Shown here in pieces: positions 1 to 12,305 of a DNA stretch of 35,512 bases (positions are counted from its first letter, which is position 1; each line of letters begins with the position of its first letter). The notes under the pieces are model-generated. The model was not told where the DNA came from. It made no database searches and saw nothing but the letters and a program-made list of their open reading frames with translations. This DNA comes from Chromera velia (taxonomy: Eukaryota; Sar; Chromeraceae): positions 8,556 to 44,067 of the forward strand of contig JAHBMJ010000611.1 in assembly GCA_018398765.1 (NCBI GenBank), in the 5' to 3' direction. Position numbers and translations under genes: made by a program.

Positions 1-616
1 GACGCGATGCACCCTCCACCCCCCCGCGCTGAATATTTTGAACCTACGCGTGACTAGGTATCAGTAGTAGGTGAGACTTTATATGATTTACATACATTTA
101 AAACCAACCCGACTGATTCAAAAAATTTGGGGTCTTAAAAAAATGTGTATATAATTTTTGGTAATTTGCAGTGTTAATCGTAAGAGTAGTCAGACGATAT
201 TATCTAACCAATGCTTTTAGTATATGCAGTGAAATGCAGTCACTGCAGTGTAAAAACACGTCAGCTAAATTAAGTCAAATACTGCTTGGAATGCATTACA
301 TAGCTTAACATAGCTATACACAGCATTGATTAGTTATCAATTCATTACTTAATTTGAAGCGACTTAGAGCATGTTAAAAGATGTCTATAGCCCAAGTTAG
401 AGTGCTAAGGCAGCATATACTGTTTTTATACCAAACTAGTACATTTATGTTCGACACAACTAGACAGAACAAAGACAAAAACATGTCATAACGATTTCAC
501 TTAATTTTGCTAAAAAATTATTTGATTAATGACAATGATCATAAATTTCTATTTCAATTCATCAAATGTACCTAAATTCAAAAACAAAGTCAACACATGT
601 ATTGGAGTCTTAAATG
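1..616. other. AT-rich gene-free stretch downstream of the large receptor gene
   Basis: From about 60 to 610 the sequence is strongly AT-rich with many stops in all frames, and I see no exon, RNA gene or long repeat. The first 60 bases are more GC-rich. The large minus-strand gene ends at 617, so its 3' untranslated region and poly(A) site should lie here, but I cannot place them. Two similar islands occur at about 24830-25560 and 32850-33660. Confidence 0.6.
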
Positions 617-1672
617 TCACGGTTCTGCTGCCCCATAAACTTCTCCTTCTTCGATTTCCTCCCCCATTCCACCCATCTGATTCTCTGAGAAGTCTCCAAC
701 TGCTCCTCCTGGCTCTCTATGCAGACTTTGTGGCCTATCAAACTCGTGAGTCCCGCCGGGAGGTTGCATGGGAGAAAGAGGGACATTACCTCCTAGAGCC
801 AAGGCCGAACTAAGAAGACCCAGGGTCCGGGGGTCCTGCTCAGCACTGGTCGGTCTGGCGCCGCCTGCGTAAGCAGACTCCCTCCGCACGTTCCATCCGT
901 CCCTCAGCTCCTGCGTTCAAATTTAAGCATTCCATTAGCAACAGATCGACAGATACGTACAGAGACACGTGCAAAAATACAAACACGGCGGACGCTCTAC
1001 TTGATGGGAGAATAAGAAATAGGGGCAGCTTGCAGCTTACCAATCTATCCTCAGCCATCCAGTCCAGCGCAAACAGGTGGGAAACGCGACATGACAATGT
1101 AACTCAGGCAAGACAAACGAACAGAACGCAAAGCTTCTTAATTTTCCCAGCAGAGGAGATATTCATGCTGCATTTGTTGCTTTCTCCAACTTTCTGTGAT
1201 TTTTGCTTTTTCATTGAAAAGTGACAACGCACTGCTCCTGTCTTGTATGCCAATCCAAACAAACGCGGATTTGAACAAACAAACAAACAAACAAACAGAC
1301 ACACTGACTGACCTGATCGAAAGCGTTGGGGTCCATGGATTCCTCTCCTCTCTGCTGTCTCTGCTGCTGAACATGCAGAGGGTCGGGAAGGGAGAAGGGG
1401 GCAGCTCGGAAGTCCGCCGCCCTCGCACCTAGTAGGTAGGCAGGGATGGGGGCGTCTGGAGGAGACACGCCGCCGTCGTCTCCCGTCACCCCTGCCGGCA
1501 CTCCCTGGGTGTACTGCAGAGGGGCGACCAGACCGCTGGGGGGTGGTCCCTCTGGAAGGGGGGGGGGAGGTTGACCGTGAGGACTGGTGGAGGGTGGTTG
1601 CATGGGGAGTTGGGGGGCAGATGCGGGACTGAAGGGGCCAGCGGGGGTGTGCAGACTCTGGGGGGACCCTTG
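617..1672 (-). other. Exons 31-32: proline-rich cytoplasmic tail
   Basis: Exon 31 (1672-1313) is Pro/Gln-rich with runs such as PPPPLPEGPPP, and exon 32 (910-617) ends in an acidic segment (GEEIEEGEVYGAAEP) at TGA 619-617. Junctions 30/31 and 31/32 are both phase 0. The tail has no membrane segment and no pore sequence, so the protein ends about 220 residues after TM5. Proline-rich motifs could bind SH3- or WW-type partners, but none can be named. Confidence 0.72.
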
Positions 1673-4600
1673 CTGCATCCATGCATCGATTGATTTGTGC
1701 GTTCGTTCGTTCGTTCATTCGTACATTTGTGCATCGGTTTTTTTGCCCATCTCTCCATCCTCTCAATCGCACATTTGTTCATTTTTGAAGCAGACAGGTG
1801 TAAAAATGCTTCAATGGGACTGAGGAGCCAGCGGTGAGAAGACGGAGCGTTTGTAAAAGGAACAGCAAGATTTCTATCATAGAAGAAACAGGAGAAGGAA
1901 AACCCGCCACACACGCACACACACACACACTCACTCACTCACTCACTCACACACTCACACACGCAAACACTCACACACTCACACACTCACACACGCGTGC
2001 GCGCACACACATACGCACACACACGCACACAATCACACACACAGCCACGCACGCACTTACTCACACACACTACGTCAGACAGCTCGCACACTACACACTT
2101 GCAGAGGAAGAGGGACATCGAGAGAGATGAGGGTAGGATAGTAAAGGGCAGATCTGCATCTCTTCTTTGATCGCCTGCTTCAATCAATCACGACTTACAG
2201 CTGCGTCCAGCCACTCCCTCCACCTCTTCCTTCGGCTCTCGAATCGGGAGATTTCGCTGATTGTCGTCAGGATTTGCCGAACGACGTCAGTCACCAGGGC
2301 AGAGAGAAGGAAGGCGCTCATGAACGCCAGCCACCTGAAAACAGAACAGAAGGGAACAAAGGAGCAAAACGAGCGTGGCAGACTTTGAGAAGATGAATCA
2401 GAAGAAATGAGTCGAGTAGAGAGACAAATGCTTCCACAAGGCACGTAGAGCCACCTGAGAACACAGGGACAAAGTAATAGAGAATAAAGAGACTTTCAGG
2501 AGAAAACCAGAGAAACAGATCGAATGGAGCGACAGCGCAACAGAGAAGAGAAAGCCAAGTCTCCGCTTTTTTAAGAATGAAGTTAAATTCACCATGACGT
2601 TCCCCTGTCCTCTCATGTCAGTTCTCTCCATTTGCACTTACGCGAATACGCAAACAGGACAATATCACTTCAAGCATGTTTGCATTCACAGATGCTTTCT
2701 AAGTCCCAATGCTCTCTGCGTCAGGAAGAAGCTACAGAGATACTGAGGGAGTGACTGACCATCTCCGTGTCCTGTCAGAGTCAAAAAACATTCCGTAGAT
2801 CACCACGATGAAGCAGGCAAAACAGATGATCAGCATCGTCGCCGCAAAAGGGAGGATAAGCATTGTGTAATAGGCCCATCCTGGTACCTCCTTGTGCGTC
2901 GGTCTGAGGTCAGGAAGAAAAACGGGTTCAGTTCTCTTCGTTTCTCTCTTCACTCTGGCCAGGTACATCTGTTTGACCTGTTCGGCAACCTCCCTGTTTC
3001 CAGCCGCTGTGCCCCCTAACGATTCCAAAGGACCAAAACTCCTAGAGCGGGTCAGGGTTCTGCCGGGAGGTGAGCGGGTGGGAGAGCGAGAGGGAGATCG
3101 ACCCTGCGGAGACGCCGATGCGGCCTGCAGAGAGAAGGGAAGACACGGGGGAGAAGTGAGGGCGATGAAATTGAATGGAACAAGAAAAATACATTTCTTC
3201 TTATAGAAGCTTCTCACCCCCGTCAGTCTGCTTCCTATGCCTGCCTCTCAATTTGCTTTGTTCTTGTCTTATCGATGTTGACAACGAAGACCGGAGATGC
3301 TCTCTCCAATCGATCTGCACATCTTTCTCTTTCCTCTGTAGGTGTGTTGAACTCCGTCTCTCTCTTCGCGATGGTTCTCTGGCTGGCTGTTTCCTCTTTT
3401 AGGCAAATTCGGTTACTTCACATCTACAATCAAAGAACAGCAGTGAATGGCCAGGTGGGCCCACCGATTTCTTCAGTGCAATTCTGTCTCCTTCGATGCA
3501 TTTCTCTCTTCTCCTTGCACCTAGCTGACAGACAGCCCGATCGAGCAAACTGACCCTAAAGAGCCCCAGACCCCCCTGCTCCCTGGGGGAGTCGAGGGAA
3601 AGAGAGAGAGGACGCCCCCGAGTGTCCAGACGACGCGGCTGAAAGGCCTCTGACGGGAGGGAATCGCCCGACGCAGGGGCAGGAGGGGGGGCGTCTGCTG
3701 CTCCTCCATAAAGCCCTCCTCGTTGCGTCTGTCCTTGTCCTTCGAATCGTCCTGGGGGAGGACCCTGACTTGGACTGGGCGCCCGTGAGGGGGGGCCGGG
3801 TGCTCGTGGTGGTTTTCGAGACCGTGGAGACTGTTTTGCCCTGTGCTGCTGTGTGGACGGGTGCAGATGCTGTTGCCTTTGGGAGCGCTGCTGCGAAATC
3901 CTGCCTGGGATGATGAAGTCGTTCTCTGGGCGGGCACTCGCTGTGTCCCTTGCGCTTCGGGTCTCGTATAGGAATCTGTCGGCAACAGACTCTATGTGCT
4001 CACTCGACCGTCCTGCAGTAGGGCAAAAGAAGCGAAATCAGACCAAATGCGAAAAAAACACAAAAAAGAACGGGCAGTGAGATAGCAAGAAAAGAGGAGA
4101 CAAATTGAGGAGGAGTGACTATTGCAATGAAGGAAAAAGAGACTGATTTTTGCCATCGTGAACAGGCGGTCGGTTCGAACACAGCGCTGAGATATGAACG
4201 TCCAAGAGAAATGATCACGGTCAAATGTGTACGTGTATTTACAGGCATCGGATCGGACCATCTGATGACTGAGAAACTCAACCAAAATACGATTCAAACA
4301 CACAGAGAGAGAGTTCGCCTTCAAATTATCTCTCTTCTCTTCCTTACTCCCTTCCCTCGCACGCACCTTCTGAGAGCATCCTGGTGGCCTGTTGCGCTAG
4401 CCTTTCCACCTTCGCTCCTCCTCCTTCTCCTGCCATCTCCGTCTCGTCGTCCCCTCCACCAGGGGGGGGAGGTGCCTGATGGCGAGTGTCGCCATCCTCG
4501 AATGAAAGGCTTGGCCACTGGGCAACGCTTGTGTCGGGATGCGGGGCCTCAGGGGGTGTGGCGGTACCCTCTACGTGGCCCTCTGTGTCTGGAGGCTGTG

Positions 4601-7600
4601 GCTCAAATTCTTCGTCGTGGGGAATGAAGGGGGGCAAGGGGGAGGGAGTTGGAAGGGACTGATGCAGCCTGTTGCTGCTCATGAGAACCATTTGCTCCTC
4701 CCAGTCATCACCTCTGTTTGGCTGAGGGGGGGGAATGGGGTCTCTGGCTGAAGTGAAGGGAGGGGGCGGGGCTGGAGGTGGGAGTGGAGGACCTGTATAG
4801 ACATTGTCGTCGTCGCTCTGATCGCTGTACATCTCTGTATCAGATCGACGACGTCCCCCCCCTCCAGGGCGTTGCATCGGTTCAAATGCTCTGAGTGCTT
4901 GGAACGGATGAGGTTCCTCGGAATCTCTGAGAATTCCCGCATCCCTCTCTGCCTCTGTTCTGCCCCTGTGTATGTGTTCATCAAGAGAGCCGGAAGAGGA
5001 TTGCACGGGCATCAGCCAGGCTGGAGGGGGTTGAGGGGGGGGGCGGGGGTCAGATTCAGGAGGCGGCGGGGGCTGTGCATCTTGATCCGGTAAGTCATCT
5101 CCAGGGAACCACTGCGCCGCCACATCACCCAAATCCCCCTCAGGACCAAAATCCAAAGGTTCAAAGCCTGCGCTTCGAAGGTCATCAGCATGTTCTGCCC
5201 CGGCAGCACCTCCAAAAATTCCAACGTCAAGTGCTGCCGATTGGTGCAGTGCTTCGACATCCCTCTCCCCCAGAGGGGCGACCCCCCCGGCTCCTTTCCT
5301 CTTCGCCGGGTAGTGTTTCAGAGGGGTTGGCCTTTTTGCAAAAAGTGCAATTAGGCCAATCAGCAAAGGATACACACACAGAGCACAGAGCGCCCCTAGG
5401 GGGAAAATCGCAGCTGAGTCAACGAACCGTTCCCCCAGCATGAACGAGTTGAAGGCCAACATACCGGATGTGAAGGCCAAAAAAGTCGTCAGCTTTTGGG
5501 GACGGGTGAAGGTCTGCACGGAATCAAAGAGCGCAGGACGCAAATGAGATCAGGAGAGAAGAGAAAAGAGAAGAAGAAAGAACAAGCAAATCAAGGAAGA
5601 AGACTAAACACAAGAATTACAGAAATCGTTCTGCTTTTCACTCTCTCGACTGACGTACATGGCAATGAGTCATGGGTGCAAGGAGGAAGTGGTCCCTCTT
5701 TGCGACATTCCAGAGAGTCAGGCCAAAGAAGAGAAGGAACCTCCGGCGCCTCTCCACCTCAGTCAGTGCCTCCTCTCCCGCTACCTCGTCCTCTCTTGCC
5801 GGCACCTTCGCATGGTACGCGATGGGGTCGGAAGGACTTAGAGGGAACTCGAGGCCGTCACCGTCGACTTTGTGTTGTCGAATCTTCTTCCTGCATTTCA
5901 TGCAGTCATCCATCCGTCATGATTGATTGCAGGGAATTGAAAGCACAATCATGTGGATTGTCAAAAAGAGTCAAAAGGATACAAAGAAGGTTTTGTGAAC
6001 TGTTCTCTTCTCCTCTTCTCTGTGCTGTGATTTTTGATGGACTCTTCTCACGGCGTCCACTTTCTCCACATCTCTTTAAGAAGCCCTGTCAGAAGCGCTC
6101 ATCTACAAACGGCTGCCTGACTGGAAGCTGAGAGAAATCGCTCTTCAATATACATCTCCAACGCTGCCACGACAGCGAGGGTGATGATGCCTTCCATTTC
6201 TACAAGAGGAAGAACATTTGACTAAATTGATCATTTCTTAATTCGTCGCTTTGTCGTACAGAAAACAAAGATAGTACGGCAGACCTCTCTGTTATTCGCT
6301 GTCTCCAATCCTGCCAGTACCCCCAACCGACAGCCAACATGTTCATCGCCACGAGGGCACACAGGAGAGCAATCACAGGCCACGACAACTGGTTCACATC
6401 CAGGGTCAGAGTGCTGTCAGGCTCTGCCTCAACAAGCGCCTGTGCGAAGACCTCACTGTCAAGAAACATGGCGATGTCAGTGAGATGAGTCGACAGGCAT
6501 CCTTGTCCGTCCGTCAGAAGACCCGTGCCCTTCCAAGAGTCTGTCAAGTCATCCCATGCCAGACACAACCCCCCAGCAAAAGCGGCAACGTCAGAAAAGA
6601 GACGAAGGGGGGAGTCCAGTCCAGATACGCTGATTTCGTTGTTGTTTGAATCCAAAACTTTCAACGTCAGACCAAGTGTGGCATTCCCCTTTGGTGTAGA
6701 TGCTGCACCGTCTCGCTGCTTCTTCAAAAATTCAGTGAAGACATACGAGTAAGGCCCGGCAGGGGCAGAGGAACTAGGCGCCGCGGTGGCGAATGTGAAC
6801 TGCGGTTGGACATTCGAGAGGTCATTTGTTTTCCCAATAATCACATCAAACCCTGGAGTGGGGAATGTGACAGGCATTTCATCGACTCTCATGAAGTCCA
6901 ATACCTCCAGGGATAATTGATCTCGAAGAGCTAAGAGACGATTGGTCCGAGACACCTGCGTTGCTTGTGCGGTGGTGGTTGCGGCTTCTTGCGCTCTGAT
7001 TGCGCTAAGCACGGCTTGTCGCTCTGTGTTTCTGGTCGTTGCATTTGATTGCTGCAGAAAAAGCTCAAGTTCTTGCAGCTCTTCCTGAGTCTTCAAACCT
7101 TGAATTTCGGACCTCTTCTCCTCCTCTCTCGCCTGCTCTAGCATGATTAGCTCGAGCTGCTCCAACCTCTGCCACTGCTCTGAAGTCGCAGAGCCTGTAT
7201 ACACCCCCCTCTCTCCTGTCGCATTCAGTTGGAGCTTGCGAACCTCGTGTGAAGTGTCCCACACGGAAACATCCTCCCACATATCGAATTGAGATGTTCG
7301 GATTCTGTGCACCCCTCTCTCCTTCCTCTGCCTTTCCTCGGGTGGGTCCTGTAGATACGAGGAGTTGGGGGGATAGACGGGGCCTGAGGGACTTTGCTGC
7401 ATTCCTTCTTGCACAAATGCTTTTTCTTCTACTTCTCTTGTGTACAGGGGAGGGAAAGGAGAGGGACGGGCCAAGACGTCATCGGGGGCGTGAAGGCCTG
7501 GCGGCTCTCCCCGTTCCTCCTCTACGGGTACGTCGTTTGTTTGTTGCTTCTCCTCCCTCTCTTGAAGAGAGAAAGTGCCAGAAATTCTCTGTTCGTCTTC

Positions 7601-10013
7601 CTCATCCTCTCTTTCCTCGAAATTGTCATCTGTTTTCCAAGCGTCTCCCTCTTCTCCTCCCTGCCTCAGATTGAGAGTGTCATTTCTTTCCCACCCTTCT
7701 TCCTCCTCCTCTTCCGGCACTGCGTCCTTCAGAGAGAAAGTTTCAAACAGAGAGAACGTGTCATTTCTTTTCCATTCTTCCTCCTCTTCCCCATTCTCTC
7801 CTAGAGAGGCCGGGTCCTCCTTTGCCCATCCCTCTTCTTCTTCCTGAGTCTGGAAGGTCTCTTGCACCGCACCTGTTTTGTCCTCATGGAAGTCTCTTTG
7901 TCTGGTCTCATCATTTTCGTCTGGTCTCTCTTCCTCCTCCTCCTTCTCTTTTGACCAAGTGGGTTCTTTCACTGGGTCTCTCTCTCCCTCAATCTCTCGC
8001 ATATTCCCTTCCTCCGTCTCTGCGTAGGCAGAAGCGCTCTCTCCTTCCTCCCACGACTCTAGAGGAAGGCTTGGTGTTGATGTGGGCACATCCGTTGGCT
8101 GTTCTTCGTCCTCTTCTCCTACTGTCTCCTCAATCTCTCTCTCTGTCAGAGAGTCGGAAGTGAAAGACAACGACAGGACATGCTTGGAGACCACATCCTC
8201 CAGAGAGTCACCCAGGCGGGGGACAGGACCAGAGAGCCTGGGGGGGAGACGAGGAAGACTAGAGGGACCCTCTCTCGCGCCTGATGTAAATCCTGTCCCT
8301 CTGCTTCTCTGCGTCTCCAGCCGTCTCCTCCTCCCAGTTCCTGATGCCCCCGAAATCACAGAAATAGTGTCAGAGGCCCAGCGATCCTCCGTGTTGATGT
8401 CAGGAGCTGGGGTGTTGGCAGTCACAGAAGTTCCAGACAGCTCGCCTGTGTCGGACACTGTGGCGTTGGTCAACGTCGTCAGGTTTCCTGACTCCACAAA
8501 TGCACGCAGCGAGGATGTTCTCTCATCTGCAACCGTGGCGTTGTAGTCCAACTCATTTCCAGTCACAGAGATCACCTTTCGGTTCCCGCGTGCGTCCCCT
8601 AAGGATGCGTCTCTAGTGACGGCAAGAGGGCTGTCGTTGATTCTTCCCACGACTGCGCCTGGCATCATCAAGCCGAGGACCGTAAATGTCGAGGCCAAAA
8701 GTTTCCGTCCGGCCTGTGAATCCATCTTGAAAGCTCCTACAGAGCGACCCTGCATGAAGGGAACAAACCCAACAACAAAAAAAGAAATGTGTGCCGATAC
8801 ACAGACACACGAACTGTCGGGAGGACATTGGGCCAAGAGGACAGCTTTTCTTCCTCCGAATTCAAGGTAGTCCTGGCAGGAAGCGACCTGCCTGCGAAAG
8901 GGGAATTGAAGCTCCAGGGCCAAACCGTGAAGGACACCATCTTTACTTGCGAAGAACAGATAAACAAATGCACGACGCCATTTCGGGTCGAGATGGAAGA
9001 AGGAGGTATGTTAAGCAAGTATGTCAAAAAACTAGGTGGAGAAAGACGTCTTTCTCAATTTCTGACTGCATGTCTGGCAGGCAGGCAGGAGGGAGGGAGG
9101 GAGACTTACATCCCTCACGACGGCCTCCACAGTCGTGACTGCATTTTCATTCCTCAGCCCCCTGATGGCCACAGCCCGAAGGACGCTGGCTTTGTTGGTG
9201 ACCGAGCTAATGGTGGGGGTCCCTGTGTCCTGAATGTCGTTGGAAAGCGTCAACACAGAGTCCAGAATCGTCTCGGGATAACTTCCGAGCTCATCGACTG
9301 CCGTCATCGACCGGTAGTAATATGAGTATTCGTCTCCGATTCGGATGTCCAATCCAGCGGGAAGGTAACTTGCGTCTGCGAATACAAAGAATGAAGGGAA
9401 ACGAATCCATAGAATGCACGCAAGGAATTTTGCACAACACAAAACGCGACAATTCTGATGTGACTCCCAACTTTTCTAGCCTGCATCTCCTTTTGCCTGC
9501 ACTCTTGTTTGCTTCTTTTTGACTAGCGTGTCTCCACGATTTCTGTAGTTGCATGTGGAACAACGCCTGTTTCTCTTTCTCTTTGTCTTCGTCTTGTCGT
9601 CCAGTCTACATGTCTGCCTGCCAGAAGGAATTTGTAGGCGAACAGACAAATTGATACCAGAATACGAAAGAGACTGACCGAGGGTAGTCAACGCTGTCTG
9701 CAGCGTGTTGGGCACTTCATCTGCTGTCTGAGAGGCTGCCTGTGTGAGCAGGTTGGTCACAGATCCGTCTACGTCGGTAGGCGGGAAAGAGAAGATGGAG
9801 ACGACGCTGGTGGTAGAGGCCCCGAAGGAGGTGTACACATCTAGGTAGGTCGTGAGGACGTAAGAGGGGGCCTCTCCTACAGGAATGCCGCTCACGTTCA
9901 CACTCGTGGTTGAAGAGGGGGACGAAGTCAGGTTGACTCGAGTCTGGATCGAGTGCACGCACGAAGGCCGGATGAAAGCCAAAAATGTAAACACTATTGC
10001 GCGGGTGAATTGC

Positions 10014-10050
<37 letters not shown>

Positions 10051-11061
10051 TGGTTGCTGTGCGGCACATTCATGATTACTGGAAAATGACTCGATGAAGA
10101 ACATGGCGACGTCCGCTCAGAAGGAATCAGCGAAGCGGATGCATTGATGATTGTAACCACGATGAGATAGGGATATGCGTATGTAAAAACGAATACGAAC
10201 AAAGGAAGCGTATCAACAGGAAGGCTCCGAGAAAACGGGAGAAAGAAAAGGAGGAACCGAGTAGGGAAATATAGAGAGAGACTCAAAGGAAAGTTAAAGG
10301 AAATTCATGGGCGGGCAATTCCACTGTATCAGGCAGGGAATACGCTGACAAAAAGGGGTGGGTGAGTGGGTGAAAATTCCTGACCGTTTCTCCAAGAACC
10401 AATTTCTCATAGTAGAAGAGATACGTGAGGGGCAGGTCGTCTGCAGTCCACCCAGAGGCAGAAAACGTGCGTGCGTCGACTGAGGTGCCGTTTGAGGGGT
10501 CAACCGAGAAGGTCCCGCCGCTCGGAGGGGGGCCTGCAGTCGTGAAATCGATTTCGGCGTACCTGCAGGCACAAAAGGATCGAAAAAGAGAGAGGGTGGG
10601 TGAGCATGGCTGTGTCTCGCATTGAAATCTTTTAGTCCACGGTAGGCGATTCAGTCAAATGAGAAACTCGAAAACATCCCAACATCCCACGCGCACTGTC
10701 AACAAAGCAATGCGACGGCAAGGAGGACAGAAAGCACAAGAACGGAGCGTGACGTATCAACAGAATACAAAACGCGCGGAAGGAACAAAAACCCACACAG
10801 ATTCAGACGCAGATATATTGACTGACTGACTGACTGACGGACGGACGGACGGACGGACGGACGGACTGACTGACTGACTGCCGGTGACTGACCCAGATTG
10901 ATAATCTGCAGTGATGACCAGTCGAACGTTGTATACTGTAGAGTAGTTGAGGGTGTTTGCGAGGATTGTGAGGGTCTGTATGGAGGATGCCGAGGTCGTT
11001 GTGAACTGTGAGGTGTCCGAGACGTTCAGCTCTGTTGTTGGAATCTGCAGAGTTACACACA

Positions 11062-11094
<33 letters not shown>

Positions 11095-11095
11095 G

Positions 11096-11145
<50 letters not shown>

Positions 11146-11158
11146 GAGAGAGACAGAC

Positions 11159-11195
<37 letters not shown>

Positions 11196-11203
11196 TACAG
11201 ATG

Positions 11204-11239
<36 letters not shown>

Positions 11240-12274
11240 GGCTCACTCCTTACTCACCCACTCACTCACTTGAAAATTCACAGCGCCCTCCACGTGAAAG
11301 GAGAAAGCAGCCATACGCAGCAAAGTAAAAGAAGAATTCAGCACAGAGTCTGAAAAGCAAAAAAAGGAACAAACAAGCAAGAGTCTGCACTCGATGCCGA
11401 CCTACCTGAGTCCAGTTTCCGAAGGAGCTGTTTGCGTACATCTCCCACGAGTATGTGGGACTTGTGTTCGGGTCCACTGTCGATGTGTCCACTGTCCCCG
11501 TGACTCTGATGGCGGATGTTGCTGCGAGCTTGGTGCTTGTGCTGGGGGATAAGGACATGGTCACGGCTGCAGAGTACAAGACAGACAAGGGCACAACGAC
11601 AGCAGCAGGGGTTGACCAGATGCACATTCCCGAAAGGAACTTGGGAGCATTTAATGCCAAAGGAACTGAAGTGAAACGAACAGGACAGAAAAGAAAATAG
11701 AGCGCAAATGATCTATGATCAGACACGTATTCAATACATGAGCGCACGCACGAATCGAATTGTCCTGTCCCTGATTGCATAAACTCCAGAACTTTTTGTC
11801 GATCGTTTCCATTTCAACTTTCTTTTGGATCGACTCGGAGGCTCTCTCTCACAGGGACTCGTGGAATGTGGAGCTGATCAAGTACTCATTTACTCGTAGA
11901 GTCATAATCTCATGAAGCCCCATTATGTCCATTTCTCTCTTCAAAGAAACTTACTCGGCACAGTGCCGACGGAAATGGTGAAGTAGCCATCTGCGGCTGA
12001 AGTCTTGCTAAAGGGGGCTTCGAAGGTTACCGTGAAGTAGTAAACACCCGGCTCTAGCACTGCAGAGTCGACCATGACTAGTCCCGTAGAGAAGAGACAG
12101 TAGTCGTAGGTGATGTTTGTAACCCGAAATTGGGGAGAAGCGAAGGATTGGGCGTTGTCTGTCACCGTCACAGACCCGTCCACTTGGCAGGTCGCTAGCG
12201 TGAGGTTGGTTGGAGCCGAGGCACCGTCAAAGCAGTCAGTCCCGTTCGGGGCCACACACTGCATTCAATCAATG

Positions 12275-12305
<31 letters not shown>

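Noticed and set aside
1045-1120. A small exon between exons 31 and 32 with donor GTAAGC
   Set aside because: Its phase would not fit exon 32, whereas exon 31 to exon 32 is phase 0 on both sides.
6120-6202. An extra hydrophobic exon after TM1
   Set aside because: The only sensible frame needs phase 1, but exon 25 ends in phase 2, and exon 25 joins exon 26 in frame directly.
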